Shown piece after piece: positions 48,601 through 60,969 of a DNA stretch of 64,000 nt. A model generated the notes under the pieces. That model saw only the letters and a program-made list of their open reading frames with translations, was not told the origin of the DNA and ran no database searches. The translations under genes were made by a program, and so were the position numbers. Origin of the DNA: Klebsormidium nitens (taxonomy: Eukaryota; Streptophyta; Klebsormidiophyceae; Klebsormidiales; Klebsormidiaceae); NCBI GenBank assembly GCA_000708835.1, contig DF237310.1:28965-92964 (forward strand). The letters run 5' to 3'. Each line of letters starts with the position of its first letter. The first letter of the stretch is position 1.

Positions 48601-51600
48601 AAGGAACACTCGATGCGGCCGATTGCGAGCCTTTGACGCTGTTAACAATGGGATCGACTACGCATCGCTCGACAGTATACCGCTTGAAAGTTGGAGTCGC
48701 TGACCTTGATCCCCTTCGAGAAAATGTTGGAGTTGAAGCAGACGTGGTAGTCCGACACATACATGCGGCCGTGGTACAGAAAGCTGCGCTCCATTGCGCA
48801 CGAGAAGGTGTGCATCGCGATCTGCAACGGATTCGTGGGGTTCGAGAGGATGGAAGAGTATGGGAGATATGAGATACCACTCTAGTAATTCCCATTTCGG
48901 TCAATAGCCATTTCACTTGAGATAGGCGCCCGGGAGACGGGTAGGGTTGGTCTGGTAGTTATGGATGCGGGTGCGGAGCTTGGTGATTCTGTTGGTTGTG
49001 GTTTGTACTTTGTTTGCCCGGGTAGCTCAGATCTTGAGTGGATTGGCTCTTCGGTGTTATTGGAGTTACCAATATTGAGACGCCTTTTGGAAAGCTTTCA
49101 AGTTACGAGCATTTGAGGATAACGATCGTTCTTAGGCTTATGCCGCCGTCAATCTGCCCCACTGCGCTTGAAAAGATCGGACGCGCGATCTGCCGAGAAG
49201 TGGCTTTTGAGAGAGCCGAATCCAGGATTGGAGAATTGTTGATCTGGGGGGGGAACAAGGTGAGAAGGATTTTGTCGAGAGGCAACGCAATCCACTTCAA
49301 GGCGCGACACGTTCTTTATCCGAAGGCTTGATAAACAGCAAGTTTGGAAAGAGTCTCGCTCGACGCAATCGTGATATTCCATGGTGCAGGAGAGCGTTTG
49401 ATGCACAATCTACGGGTCAATTCTGAGAATGAGTGTCAACCTTGTAGGCGGCAGATCGACCAAATCATCCACGGCAGGTCATTCACGAACATGCCACCTC
49501 GTTGAGGAGCAGCTGGAAGAAGGTCCGCAAATATAAGAGGGGCAAGACTTTCACACTCATCGCTGCAAGTCACACAGGACAGTCTCACCTCGTCGGGGGG
49601 CAGCTTCTGGAAAAATAGAGCCGAACAAAATTTTCAGACTCATCAACCAGGGATATTTCACCTCGTCAGGCGGCAGCTTGAAGATGGTCTGCAGCGGCCC
49701 CGGCTTCTGGCGCACCATGGTGCCCTCCCGCTGCAGCGCCGGCGTGGCGTCGGACATGCGCCGCCGCCGCTGGTACATCGTCAGCCCCGTCACCGCCGAG
49801 TCCTTCCTGCAGGGCATAAGAACCCCGTATTTCAGAGCCTTGCACGATGCACTGCCGCATCATGCAAATGTACTTCCTGAGGCTGGAAACGTTGCAATGT
49901 TCCCGGATTTGTGTATTTGCAGATGTGCTCCTCTCTGTACACATATCGCGGCTCCGTTTTTGAAGTAATGCTTTGTTTGATTATCTGAGTCAGGTCAGCT
50001 TGGTAACGCTGGATCCCGGTGTAGAATAAAGGCTCGCTGAAGGGTCCATAAGCGCCGTTGCCTCGGAACGGATACGTTCCAGGTCCGTAGGCCTGCTATC
50101 CGCAATCAGGACGGACACCATAATGAAGAAAGCGAACCTGGAATCTGCTCATTTCATGACATGCTTTTTCAAAGCTGCTTCCTTAGCGAAACTTCGCACT
50201 TGAGACAGATCAACGAGCGGCCCAAAAGGATCTGAAGACTCAGTCGACTCGGTCTCAAACCCGTTCGACTTGGCCTTGAGACTCAGCCGTGTCAAAATAA
50301 GCCCTTTCTCAAAGTCATCATTACGCACTTACTTCGTACTGTTCAGATAGTCGAACGTCGGAAAGCTCACCCTGTGAATGTGACGTGATGTGACGACGTC
50401 GTCACCTGCAGCTGCACCTGCGGAATATCGAACAGACTCCATTTCAGACAACCTGCCCAACGCATCTAAGAGACTTGCAAATCTTCAGACTGCCGACACG
50501 ACTTCCAAAGCGGTCCACCATACTCACAGCGGTTATGCCTTGCACAAGTGTAGACAATCGCCGGGACTGAAGAGCCCAGCCGCGAACCACTGGATGCCGC
50601 CGGATGAAGGAAACGGGACAGAAAACTCAGGGGGTCAACAGTGGTCACAGGCGTCGAGCACAACATTTCACCTTTAGTGCGGGTGTTCCTTGTGAATCAC
50701 TTTGCCTGAGCCTTTCTCGAAAAATCAAAGGTATCAAAATCCACCAGTAAGCGGATAGTCAGTAGGTACGTACCTGGCCCTGCCCTTTGTCCAGTGGGTA
50801 CCAGTCGGGCTCATCTTCCCCCTCTCCGTCGATCATGATCGTGGTCTCGCCCAAACCCCTACTCCGCCATAAGATGTCCCAGTCGTACAAGCAGATTGTC
50901 AACTGCAGAGGTGAGCTTAAGGTAAGGTCAACGTTAATTTCGGCGTTGACAGGCCCGGAATAAAGTACTGGGCTCCCCTCTCCCGCAGCTCTCGAACTAG
51001 GGCCAGTCTGCACGTGCTCACTTATCCGTCTTCGTCCACCAATCTTCCTTCTTGGTAGGAATAGAAGCGTTCTCACCCTTTCGACAAATGAAGATTTAGG
51101 TTTCACTCGAGAGCGAGACCTGCGCGGGCTTAGATGCCACTTGGCACAAAGTACGACAGGCCTGTTAAACTTTAAATGGGCGTAGGGACCTGACCAACGG
51201 CTCTGCTGAGAACCAGTGGCGTTGCTCTTTTGACTGATGACGATCTGGGACGGGACTGGCGGTACAAGATCCAGACAAAGTGAGCCGTCCGATCGAAACT
51301 GCAAGCGCGCTTCTACACCCACTTTCAGTGAAATTATATTGTGAAGCCTTGTTTACAGAATGCAGAAAAGAAAGGTTACACCCCCACCTCTGCAGGCAGA
51401 TCGTCGAGCAGAAACTCAAAGGTCTCCCCCCACAGGGGGTTCCTTGTGCTTGGGACCACCGAACTGCACAACACAGGAGCTCAATTGAAGTTGGCAGTCA
51501 TCCTTTCAAACTTTGTTCGAATCCGCAACGGTCCAGGTACGTAGATATATGCTTCAGGTATTCCATTTTCGACGATTTTCCCAACCTGAGCCCTGACATA

Positions 51601-53112
51601 CCTTAATGACTCTAGATCTTGGACACTGACTTTGTCCTTTGCCCGTTTCATTCTTACTGGACTCGCATGCTTTTACAGTCTATCATTCGCTCCTCTTCCT
51701 GCCCGTTGGTTTATCAGCAAACCCACCCTGCGATCATGATGCAGACAAATTCTCATGTCACCTTCGTGCCGGGCACCAGCCAGGTAATTGGCGGCTGAGG
51801 GAGACTCACCTAAATCGTTTCTGGTCCCGACAGCTCAGCAGGGCATATGGATCTGATGTGCCATTCATGTTGGCAGCGACAAGATTTCTCGCAGCCTTGA
51901 GCTCCACCTGCAATGACATGGGGAAGAGTCATTGACTCGTGGATAAGGTTTGGCGCCATAAGCGGGGGGACAGACTAGTACGAGTGCAAGAGAGGGAGGC
52001 AGGTAGCCTCCTGGCATATGATTATGATTGTCATGGAAAGCTGCATTGTGACATGGGTCCAGTCATGGTGCAATTATGGACGTTGGACTCTCACTTTCTT
52101 ACTCAAAGAATTTGACAAGGTATGGCAGGTTGAGGGGAAGGATCTGGCAGCTTTTCTTGTTATCATTCAACCATCAAAACGATTGATTGCTCCTGAACAA
52201 AAGCCTGGATTGATGAGCGACCAAATAGATCCAACCTCTGCATTGGCGTTAGCCAGCTGCTCAATTGCAAGGGGCAGAGCAGTGCTGACCTTGATTGTGT
52301 AGATACGTGTTCGCCCTTTGCCGTTTGCATCTGCCAATGCATCACCCTGCAAGACAGAGCCTCCTCTTTATGTGGTGGACTTGGCACTAATAGGTGTCAG
52401 AGCCCTGTTCAAGTTGCTTGGAACCCAGACTGAGCAGACCCAACATCACAAAGTTGATTTTATACATGCTCCTTGGTGGACAATTGGGGGCATGTTCTCT
52501 ATGATGTCCGTCAGATGCGCAGAGAGAACATCCACTGGCACTGTACATAAAGCTCAGCCCCAGTAGCCTGGCTGCAATGGGACAATCTGAAAGATCTTCC
52601 ACAGTCAATTCGTGAAGTGAGCCTGTGATAGAGTCTTCTTGACTAGTGACAAAATGTAGGTGCAACTTGACAGGAACAGCCCTCTGCTCATGTGGATTCT
52701 TCCATCCCGTGTTTTTGTTGCATCCTTGATCTTTGGGGTACCAAAGGCCGTGAACAGAATCATACCCTGGGGGAGGTTTGGAATACTGCAACGAGTGTGC
52801 CCTCACCTCAGCAGATGACATCTTGTCTGTCGTCTCTCGCCTTTTAGTGGCACTTGGACCAACCCGCAGGTTAGCCTCAAGCTGGCTCCTGACCTCAGGC
52901 AGCTTCGTCAACCGGTCCTCAACATTAAACCCCGCAAAGATTCTGAGAAGGTTATAGAACAAGATAACTGCGCACGCAGCTGCGAACGAGAACCACAACT
53001 CCCGCGAAGATGGCACGACAGTGGCCTGAAAGGCCTCGAGAATGGAGCCGCTGCTGTACGCTTGGGGAGCAAGGATAGCAGCCAAACCCGCTGGCTTGCT
53101 CCCCATCATCAT
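42613..53112 (-). CDS. BAGP1: C2-GRAM-VASt protein, BAGP1-like
   Basis: Fifteen minus-strand exons join in phase to 682 residues: 53112-52807, 52346-52290, 51907-51810, 51463-51388, 50902-50774, 50417-50371, 49806-49662, 48821-48705, 48253-48124, 46942-46662, 46177-46070, 45149-45003, 43971-43918, 43438-43313, 42840-42613. The N-terminus has a membrane segment ([20 protein letters not shown]). The C2 domain follows: [37 protein letters not shown]. The GRAM domain has [47 protein letters not shown] and [11 protein letters not shown]. The VASt domain begins [11 protein letters not shown] and includes [27 protein letters not shown] and YTGVHFKKF. This order is that of plant BAGP1; related VASt proteins bind lipid or sterol and act at membranes. 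BAGP1 is tied to defence-linked autophagy, which I only infer here. Three exons have echoes in nearby introns. Confidence 0.9.
44817..44866 (-). repeat. donor-side echo of C2-GRAM-VASt exon 12
   Basis: CAGGACCTGATCCCGCTCGT with CATGACGT at the real exon end (45003 onward) recurs at 44817 as CAGGACCTGATCCCGCTCGT and CATAACCT, with the donor-like context GTGACGTCACTGAC. The offset is 186 bp. On the minus strand it lies in the intron just after the exon. Confidence 0.9.
46990..47310 (-). repeat. three acceptor-side echoes of C2-GRAM-VASt exon 10
   Basis: The real acceptor and exon start (plus strand GAAGCGAACTTGTACTTGGC, GCGGCCTG at 46939) recur with junctions at 47077, 47160 and 47302 (46942 is real; spacings 135, 83, 142). 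All keep GGTTCCAGAA-like, CGAACTTGTAC-like and GCGGCCTG-like text. On the minus strand each has a CAG acceptor followed by GCCGCG or GCCGTG. Confidence 0.92.
47875..48095 (-). repeat. AACCAGGCTG/GGTTA-rich intron segment
   Basis: AACCAGGCTG occurs three times (about 47887, 47907 as GACCAGGCTG, 47926), followed by CTAGGCTGGTTA, TCTGGTTA, TTAACCA and GTGGTTAAGG. The text resembles that of the left-edge array, and on the minus strand gives several branch-site-like motifs. It lies in the intron next to exon 9. Confidence 0.55.
49494..49611 (-). repeat. two donor-side echoes of C2-GRAM-VASt exon 7
   Basis: The exon end, plus strand TTTCACCTCGTCAGGCGGCA with GCTTGAAGA at 49656, recurs at 49583 (TCTCACCTCGTCGGGGGGCA, GCTTCTGGAA). 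It recurs at about 49494 (GCCACCTCGTTGAGGAGCAG, CTGGAAGA). Spacings are about 73 and 91. Both keep a GTGAG or GTGGC donor-like start. Confidence 0.85.
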
Positions 53113-53548
53113 GGGAAGCTTTGAACCAGACCGCCCTCGAGCTGGCCTTCCTCAACTCTGATTAATGAGTTGCTAACTTAGTTTCTTTTGCTGCGAATTT
53201 CTAGAAGGTGACGGTGGAGGCATGCTTTTTCAGGCGCCATGCATGCAACTTCCCCAACTGGCCCTGGATTCCTAAAGTGGAAAGATGGTCGCATGAGGGG
53301 TCTAGGCAATCCCCCAACTCTTCACAGAATGCGAGTCCGCGCGATCAGAGGCTCTCTAGCGCAAGTAGGCGCTGGTGCGGTCAGGGCTGGTAGGAAAGTT
53401 ACTGCGCGTGGCCCAAAAGGACAATGCGAGGCGCGCGCAAATTTTCAGCGTGAACAAAGTTGGAGGAAGAACCCAGCCCACAAGGGCCAAGTGCTGGCAG
53501 TGGAGACACAGATGGAGTGTTGAGGAGAGGGTAAACAGGCGCAAGGTC
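53113..53548. promoter_or_regulatory. compact divergent promoter region
   Basis: Only 436 bp separate the start codons of the C2-GRAM-VASt gene (minus) and of the membrane-protein gene (plus). The interval must hold both 5' leaders and both promoters. I see no clear TATA box. This arrangement suggests, but does not show, joint regulation. Confidence 0.55.
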
Positions 53549-56500
53549 ATGGCGCTGGGAGCAGGCCAACGGGCCGCAGGGTTGCTGACGTTGCTTTGGT
53601 TGGCATCCTGGGGTACAGGATCCCTTGGTGCAGGTAAGTGATGGTATTTGTCTGTCTGGCATTGCTTGGTCGTTGCCGAAAACGCATTCTGTTCCAAGAA
53701 TCTTTTACTTGCTGTGTACTCAATGAAATTGACTGCTTCCTAAATCTCGTTTACATTTACTTGAACGGGTCTGTCTTTCTGAGAACGGCAGGTGTTCCCA
53801 TATCTGGAGTACGCAAATTAGGGTTTGGGTATGCAAGATCCTAATATGAAGAAAGCCGCTGGTTTGCTATTGGAAAGATGCAAGAATACATGTGATACAC
53901 GCCTTCTGAACTTTGCCTTTCAATCAACTCAAGGCTGAGAAGTTTGGCCTGCTTTGATTGCCCTCGAGCCGTTTCACGAAGTTGCCACTTCCACAGACCG
54001 CTCCAGATTTATTGCTTTTGGCCCATCTTTTTTGTCTGTCTGCTTTATAGTCCTAACCGGCAACGTCTTTTTATCTGTAGCAGGGACCCCGGCCACTTTC
54101 CGTGTTGCATACAATGCGGAGGTAGACATTCCGGCAGCATCTTGCAAAGGTAAGTGCTGCTGACCTGTGGGGCAACATGATCATGAACGCGATTCAAATG
54201 TTCCTTTCTACACCTTGTCCTTGACAACTTATCAGCCTGGTTGATCCACTATCCATTTCTCCATCATTGTGCAGCAACAGAAACTCTTGTCCAGTGAGGG
54301 CCTCGGATGCTTACTTATTTGCGGAATAATGCATTTCAACGAAGTTGTTGTCCTGTCTGCTTGCCTAGCACTCATTGAACCTGGCTGGAAGTGGTGCAAC
54401 CATGTTATGCTTCGAATACAAAGAGAACATTGGCACTGCCTCCGCCAAACCCCAGGCATGGCCCTTTGCAATCTACAAATCCCAATCTTTTCGAAAGCTT
54501 GGGTTCTGAAAGGGCCAGCACCCTTCTCCGCAGCACACTTTGTGGAAGGATGGACGTTCCCCTACACCACAGGGGGCCAAACTTGGAGAGACATGGGGGT
54601 AAGATCCCTTTTATGTTTTGCTTCATGTTTCAAGAGGCTGCCACAGCTTTCCCTGACTATAAGATCTGGAACTTCAGGGCTTCTAAGAAAGTAGGGCACT
54701 CAAGATGGAGATTCAAAGACACTTGCAAAGTCCGTCACTGGGAACACAGTATTTAAAACATTGCTCAGAAGCAGCAGGCTCGTCAGCTTTGACTGCATGT
54801 GATGTTGAAACGTCAAGTCGAAAGCCTGCAGGTTGATCAGTTGAGCTAGGATCAGGATCTTGTTGCCTTATGCATGACGAGCTGAGAGCCATTTGTTCTC
54901 TTGATCGCACCAAGATTTAGAAAGTCTTCTTTTGAATTCAGCTTGATGGAGACCAGCGCGTGAGCAACGTGTACGTGACAGCTTCGCCAGGCTACAACAC
55001 AAAGTATCAGTATGTGAGTTTTACAAGTCACAACCGGGCAAGCAGTTCTGAGAGCGGTCTTGTCAAATTATACTCAACCTGGTAATTGCGAAGTTTGGGA
55101 CGGTTTGGGGATCGCATGTGCCTCTCGCTGTCAACAACGCCCTTCCTGGAAGGCTCTGGATATTCAAAACAAGAGACATGAGGTTTCATTGCCCTTCTCA
55201 AGTCGATTCTGAAGAATCTCATACCACTGTTTGTACGGGCCTTGTACAATATACCAGCCTTGGTAATGAAGTTGTGCCGCAGCAACCTTGCTTCTTTAAG
55301 ACTGGTAGAACTTGTCAAAATGCAGCGTCTGCTGAAGCTCTTCGGCTGGAAGCATTGCGGCTGCTACCTGCATCGTTCGAGCTTGTCACCTTCTTTTGCA
55401 GGGTTGGAACAATGGAGCCTGGCGCATCTCATGGTACACCTCTACTTCGTCCCTATCTTACACCGTGTCGTACGATAAGGTAACTCCTTCATCTTTCTTA
55501 ATTCGCGCCGCCCGGACAAAAGAATGACAGTCACCTTGATGTCGGAGGCTATTGCAGTCTGTTCCGGCTTCCTTGGCTGATTGTATCAATGCGAGCTGCC
55601 GGTTGCTGGGCTTGCTGTAATGATTCTATGTTGTGACTAGTCAGAAATAATTGCAGAATCCTTGCTCCTCAATGGTGGTGGCTTTGCTTATGAGACACTT
55701 GACGTTCAAAGGTGACGGTCGACTTCGTATGTTATCCTGTAAACTGCTTGAAGCGACAACATCTTGAAAGGCGTATGCTTTTTATTTTCCAGGACAACGC
55801 GATTCGCCAATGTGGCGGCAATGCAACGACCGGTGTTCCAGGCACCTACACCGCCCGCTTCGCCACTGGGAAATGGTCGCAGCAGATGAATGTAAGGCTG
55901 CGCTAATCTTTTGCAGAAGTCCCTGTTGAAGGCCAGACTCGCTTATCAGATGGTTCCAGCTACTTGGAGTGCTTAATTTAGACCAGGTCTGAAGTGCTGC
56001 CTGTCAATGTTTGTCTTGTCTATCTTCCTCCTTAGGAATGCAGTCTTGCAAGGATAAGCTTCATGTCGAGAGAAACACACTTTTAGCAGCGAGACCTCCG
56101 CGGTTGCAGCTGCCACTAGCCGACTCCCCAGTGGGTCGTCGCAATATGATGCGTAGGTGGAGGTTACTTGATAGTCTTGTAGCTTCTCCCGGATTACCCT
56201 TTGCGCTGCGAAGTGGATGTCAAGGCGTTGCAGGCCGACAGCCTTTTTGAAGCGCCACGTCTCCTTCATACTCCGCTGCATTTGAGCAGCAACTACGACT
56301 CCAAGAAACCTGCGACTCCGCAGCATCTTCGAAAAGCCGCCCTGTTCTGGCGCCAAAGGTACGAGACGGGCTGTACCTCGATTTGATGGACCGGTTCCTT
56401 AGGCATTGACTGAGTCTTGCTTTTTCTGTTGCAGGCCCTAATAGTTACCTTCAAGCTGGGCTTCGTCCCTTCAACGAGGCCGACTCTAGCCGTGGAGGTT

Positions 56501-59500
56501 AACGGTCTAACCCGGCCTCTTAACCCGCAACTCTCCGGGGACGGCTCAACGGTCACGGCCACCCTTAATGGGCCCCTCTTCTCGAACCAAAACGCCGTCT
56601 TCACGTAAGTAGGGGCCAGTTGCTGCTCAGTGTGTTGCGCAACATGGTTTAAATACTTGGTGGAAGCACTTACGGTGTCAGAGCGCTTCTGAAATTTAAG
56701 AGCACTTGTGTAGTTGCGAAGCACCCGTGAGTTCGTAAAGGTCGGCTGCGGTATGGTGGGATGCTTGAGTCGAACGCTGGCTCTGTGTTGCAGTTTATCA
56801 TTCCGCTAAGCAACGGCTTTAAGGCACACCTGCTTATGATGTGCATGTTCACTGGATCGTGTTCAGTATTTCGACACTGATCTCCACCATCTTTCCTTCT
56901 TTGCAGTCTCACGTACGACTACGGGTCGAGGTGAGTCCCTGAGGCAATGTCGCTTGTCCTTATGTTCAGAGAGGTCCAAGACTAGGATGGTCGACACAAT
57001 CCTTAACGTTGGTGACTGTGACTCAATGATGCTCGGACCAAGATTTGTACTTTTGAAAAACTACTTTCTGATCTATCTTCGCTCTCTTGAACTCGAACTT
57101 TTTTACCGGCGTTTGATCTCTTCAATATCGACCGCAGATAAGTCAATATTTGCCTGCTGAAGGTTTCAGCAATTTATATCAAGCGGTTTCGAGTCGATTT
57201 AGAAACTTTCAGCAGTCTACCGAACTCCGAGAACTCTCCTAAAATATCATTCGGCGTCGAAGCTGACGGAATCAAACGCTGGGACGGTACCGGATCTTTT
57301 TGAGAAAAATGGTCACTTGCGCAAGGATAAAGAGAGAGCGCTCCTTCCCTCTTACCTTGGCTGCTCCTCTGCTTGAACCCAAACTTGACTGCATGGGACG
57401 CCCTAGCAGATGGTCCTACGCCATCTTTGCAACCGTCGGGAGTGCCTCTTATTCAGGGATCAACCGGGCCCGATATCCCTTGAATCGGAAGTATAGCGAC
57501 GAGGAGAGTTCAAAGTCAATAGTCTGACAACCTAAGACCCTGAAAGCGCTCCCTTCGTGCTCATGTCACCAGAGGCTCAATCCCAAAGACTTTTTCATTT
57601 CCTCGAAACCTAGGGAACTTCGAGTTCCTTTAGAAACATCGAAGTCTCCTGCAAATCTCTTCTGTCTGTAATTTTCAGAGCAGATAATGGAAGAGCCAAA
57701 AAAACTGGATGTTGCAGGTCCTGAATCGTGAGACTCTAAACGTTTTTCGAACGCCCCTCCGTGCAGCCCCCGGCCAACTTGTAGCTGCTCCTCGGCGTCT
57801 AGCACGTCTAGCGGAAAGGGCGGCGTACTTGGCGGCATCATCGCCGGAGCGGTCTTTCTAATCATCCTCGTGTCCTGTGGCATCGGCTGCCTTGGCTTGT
57901 GAGTTGGCACCGTACTGCTCATTTCTGAGATTTGATTCTCGTGAGAGAGCCGTGCGTTTGCGCTAGGCTCTAGTACGGGGCTGGATGTCCTTTCTGATCC
58001 GCTGACACGAGGCTTGTAAGGATCAGAGGCGATCGTTTCCTTGGAAACTGCCTACTTTGTTGGCTGCTTACTTACAAACTGTTACGGTAGTCGTGACGTT
58101 GTGCCAGGAGTGAAGTCCTTTCTCGAAGCGTCTAATTGCTCGGAAATGGCAGTTGTTGGAATGGTTGCAACTTCGCTGGATCCGAGTTGACTAGCTTCCA
58201 AGTAGATTGCCACCTTGCTTTCGATACCGACCCACTTGTTTACAGAGCCATGAAGTTGTACAAGCGGAGCCGAAACCTGTGTCGTTGTAATCGAAGTGGC
58301 ATCTTCATTCATGAGTCTCACTTCTTCGACTCCTTTAAGTTTGTCTTTGATGATCTGGTTTGAACGGTCTCCGCACACTAGCTACTCGTCTGCCGCACTT
58401 CTGACGTCATTACTCTCGTCCTGCTTGTGTCAGGTGCATGTCCACCAAGACCACGTGTCCCTGCTCGCGCTGCAACGGACGGGGCTACCTGGGCGCGGGA
58501 GGGGTCCTGATGCCTCCTGCACCGAACGGGATGTAAGCCCTAACCTGCTGCCCAATATCCCCAACACTTTCTTGGACTGCTTAATGGCCCAACCACTTTT
58601 TGATTGTGCGCGGCATGCAGTGCTGTGGCGGGTCGTAGCGGCTAAAGCCTTTCAGCACCCTCAAGAGGCTTCGGCTTCTTGCCTGTTGAGAGCGGCACCT
58701 TTGTGACGCCTTCTTTCTTGGCGGTAGTTGCGAAAGCTACTCCAAAGCGGTCAAAGATCGCTGTAATAGTCAAAACAGAGTGTAATCATATCGATCCAGT
58801 CAATCCCGGAGGCATGTTAGAGGTTTTCTGTCATCCGAGGGACACTCTTATTCTTGCCGTCAAGCCCCTCCAGGAAGCTTCTGACTGCCTGTTGTCGAGT
58901 TCTATGCAATCGTTGCCGAACTCAACCCTTTGTAGGGGTCTTAGCCTCCAGGTTTAGGGTTCGGCCTCAAACCTTTCCTCTACCTTCTGTGGCGCCTTTT
59001 GCCATCCATATCGCACCCGATGCTCATCTTGCACAAGTTTAAAAGATGGGAGCAATAGCATTCTGCCTCTCATCAGAAATACTGGCCATAGATCCGTATA
59101 TTGTCGAGGACATGCACCAGTTCTGGTTCCCAACCAAACGCCTGAGATCTGCAAATCTATCGTTGCCTCAGGTACCGTGACGTCGCTCCAAGCAGCCCAC
59201 CCCCGCCCCCAGGCTACTACGACCAAGCCCCCGTGACCGGAGTTCCATATCCAGGGATCCCCCAAACCGATGCAAAGGACTTTGCCCCGGGCACTTCCTC
59301 CGGTTACCAGTACCCGCCGCCCCCCCCAGCCGGTTACCCCCAGGCTAACCCGGGTTACAACCCCGGTTACTCGCAAGCACCCCCAGGTTACAACCCCGCT
59401 TACTCGCAGGCACCCCCGGGTTATCCCCAGGTTGGTCCGCCCGGGTACCCTCCTCAACCAATGTACGCCTCGTCCCCTCCGCCGGGTTACCCTGGAGCCG

Positions 59501-60969
59501 GTTACGGGCAGTACCCGCCCCCGCAACAGTTCGCACCTGGGATGACGTGAGTCCGGGCCCACACCTTGCAAGGGCCTCCGCATTGAATTTTTGCTGGTTG
59601 CGTAGACGGTGGGGAGGAAGAAGTGAAGGAGCAGAGCAGGCTGCCTTCTTGCTCACTTTTCTGTATCCAGGTTGTGTGCTGCAGGGCGTTTTGTATCGGA
59701 GAGCTGCAGAGCATTCCTAAGACATTGCCGAGTGCACCTGCCCTCTCATATTCGTCCTCACGATTCAACTTCTGCTTTCTCCTTCCGTTTCCGTCAAGCT
59801 TTCTCGAGCAACAGCTCCATAAAACGACTTTTGCACCAGTGACGTTTTTTGCAGCACGAACCACTCAAAGGGCGTCATTCCAAACAGTCCGCTGTGTCAG
59901 CCTTCTCTCAAACGTCGAATCTTTGCTTTCATCATCGTCATTTGTTTCCTTCGCCTCTGAAGCCGGGAACAGTCCCCGAACACTTTTGACACCAACTTCT
60001 CTGTCTGCAGCATCCCTATGCAGCCCCCTGGTACAACGGTTTGCCCCCAGTGCCAGGGCAAGGGCACCGAGGTCCGCCGCACAGTGCCCACGTGGGCCAA
60101 GGTCTTCGGTGCCATGGGCATCGCGTGCTTCCTGTGAGTAAACGCTTCCTCGTTAGGGCTGGCGTTTTTGAAGAAGAGGAACTTTTGGGCGTTTTATTCC
60201 CCTTTGGAAGGTTATGTGGATTGAACTTGCCAATCTATTTGCCATCAGGCGAAGTGCAGCGTCTCCTTTTGGCGTCCTTTTCAGTCAGTGCTAGATTTGA
60301 TCGTGAGGTTTGTAAGTAGTGCGCCAGCATTCTCATCTGCAGAAAAAGGACGAAATGGAACTCGAAACGCCTTATAAGACAATCGGCTACAATATGGTCA
60401 GTAGGCAGGGAAGCATGAGCTGCGCCACAGTCTGAACATTGAGTGTTAGTCATTGGGAGCAGTACTGAATCTCGGTAAACGCTCCTCGGCCAGCCCCTAG
60501 CGCTCTTCCACTGGCCTCCACGTACGGAGCCACTCTTCCCCGCAGCTCTGCTGTCGGCGTTAGTCTTCTTCCGCTCTGCCGCCTCCAGCGGAATCCGCAG
60601 TGCCGCAGCACCTTGGCATGTTATCGACTTCCCCTTACTTGAGTCCAGCAAGAGCTCAGCTTGTCACCAGTCGCCCACCGACAATAGATCCAAATGTCGT
60701 TTCAGTCATTCCCTCCTCCAATACGAGATTTCGGAAGAAATTATTACGTTGCGTGAAGAACTTGTCAAGTTACATCCAAGTCATGATGCTTTCTGACTTT
60801 CAGGTGCTTCTGCTGCTGCTCCGGCGGTGGATACCACCAGCAGTACGGGTACAACTCGTGGTGGAACGGCGGGGGAGGCGTTGGAGGCAACGGCTGGAGC
60901 AGCGGTGGCGGGGGCAACAGCGGCGGGGGCGGAGGCGGAGGCGGAGATGGCGGGGGCGGTGGAGGTTAA
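53549..60969 (+). CDS. unrecognised membrane protein: ectodomain, TM, PGY and Cys-rich tail
   Basis: Thirteen exons join in phase to about 511 residues: 53549-53633, 54084-54149, 54534-54598, 54942-55013, 55402-55479, 55793-55891, 56435-56604, 56907-56930, 57785-57898, 58434-58532, 59172-59546, 60011-60133, 60804-60969. Exon 1 is a signal peptide (GLLTLLWLASWG). Exons 2-8 encode a beta-rich ectodomain with few cysteines (FRVAYNAEVDIPAASC, VEGWTFPYTTGGQTW, ISWYTSTSSLSYTVSYD). After a Ser-rich stalk comes a membrane segment (GIIAGAVFLIILVSCGIG). The rest is probably cytosolic: CPCSRCNGRGYLG, a Pro-Gly-Tyr repeat region (GYNPGYSQAPPGYNPAYSQ), CPQCQGKGTEVRR, a second hydrophobic patch with CFCCCCSGGGY, and a Gly-rich end. 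The two CxxCxGxG motifs look like a split DnaJ-type zinc site. I cannot name the family. Confidence 0.8.

Noticed and set aside
49016-49090. GCCCGGGTAGCTCAG, like the 5' part of a tRNA
   Set aside because: No matching acceptor stem, anticodon arm or TTCGAAT-type T arm follows.
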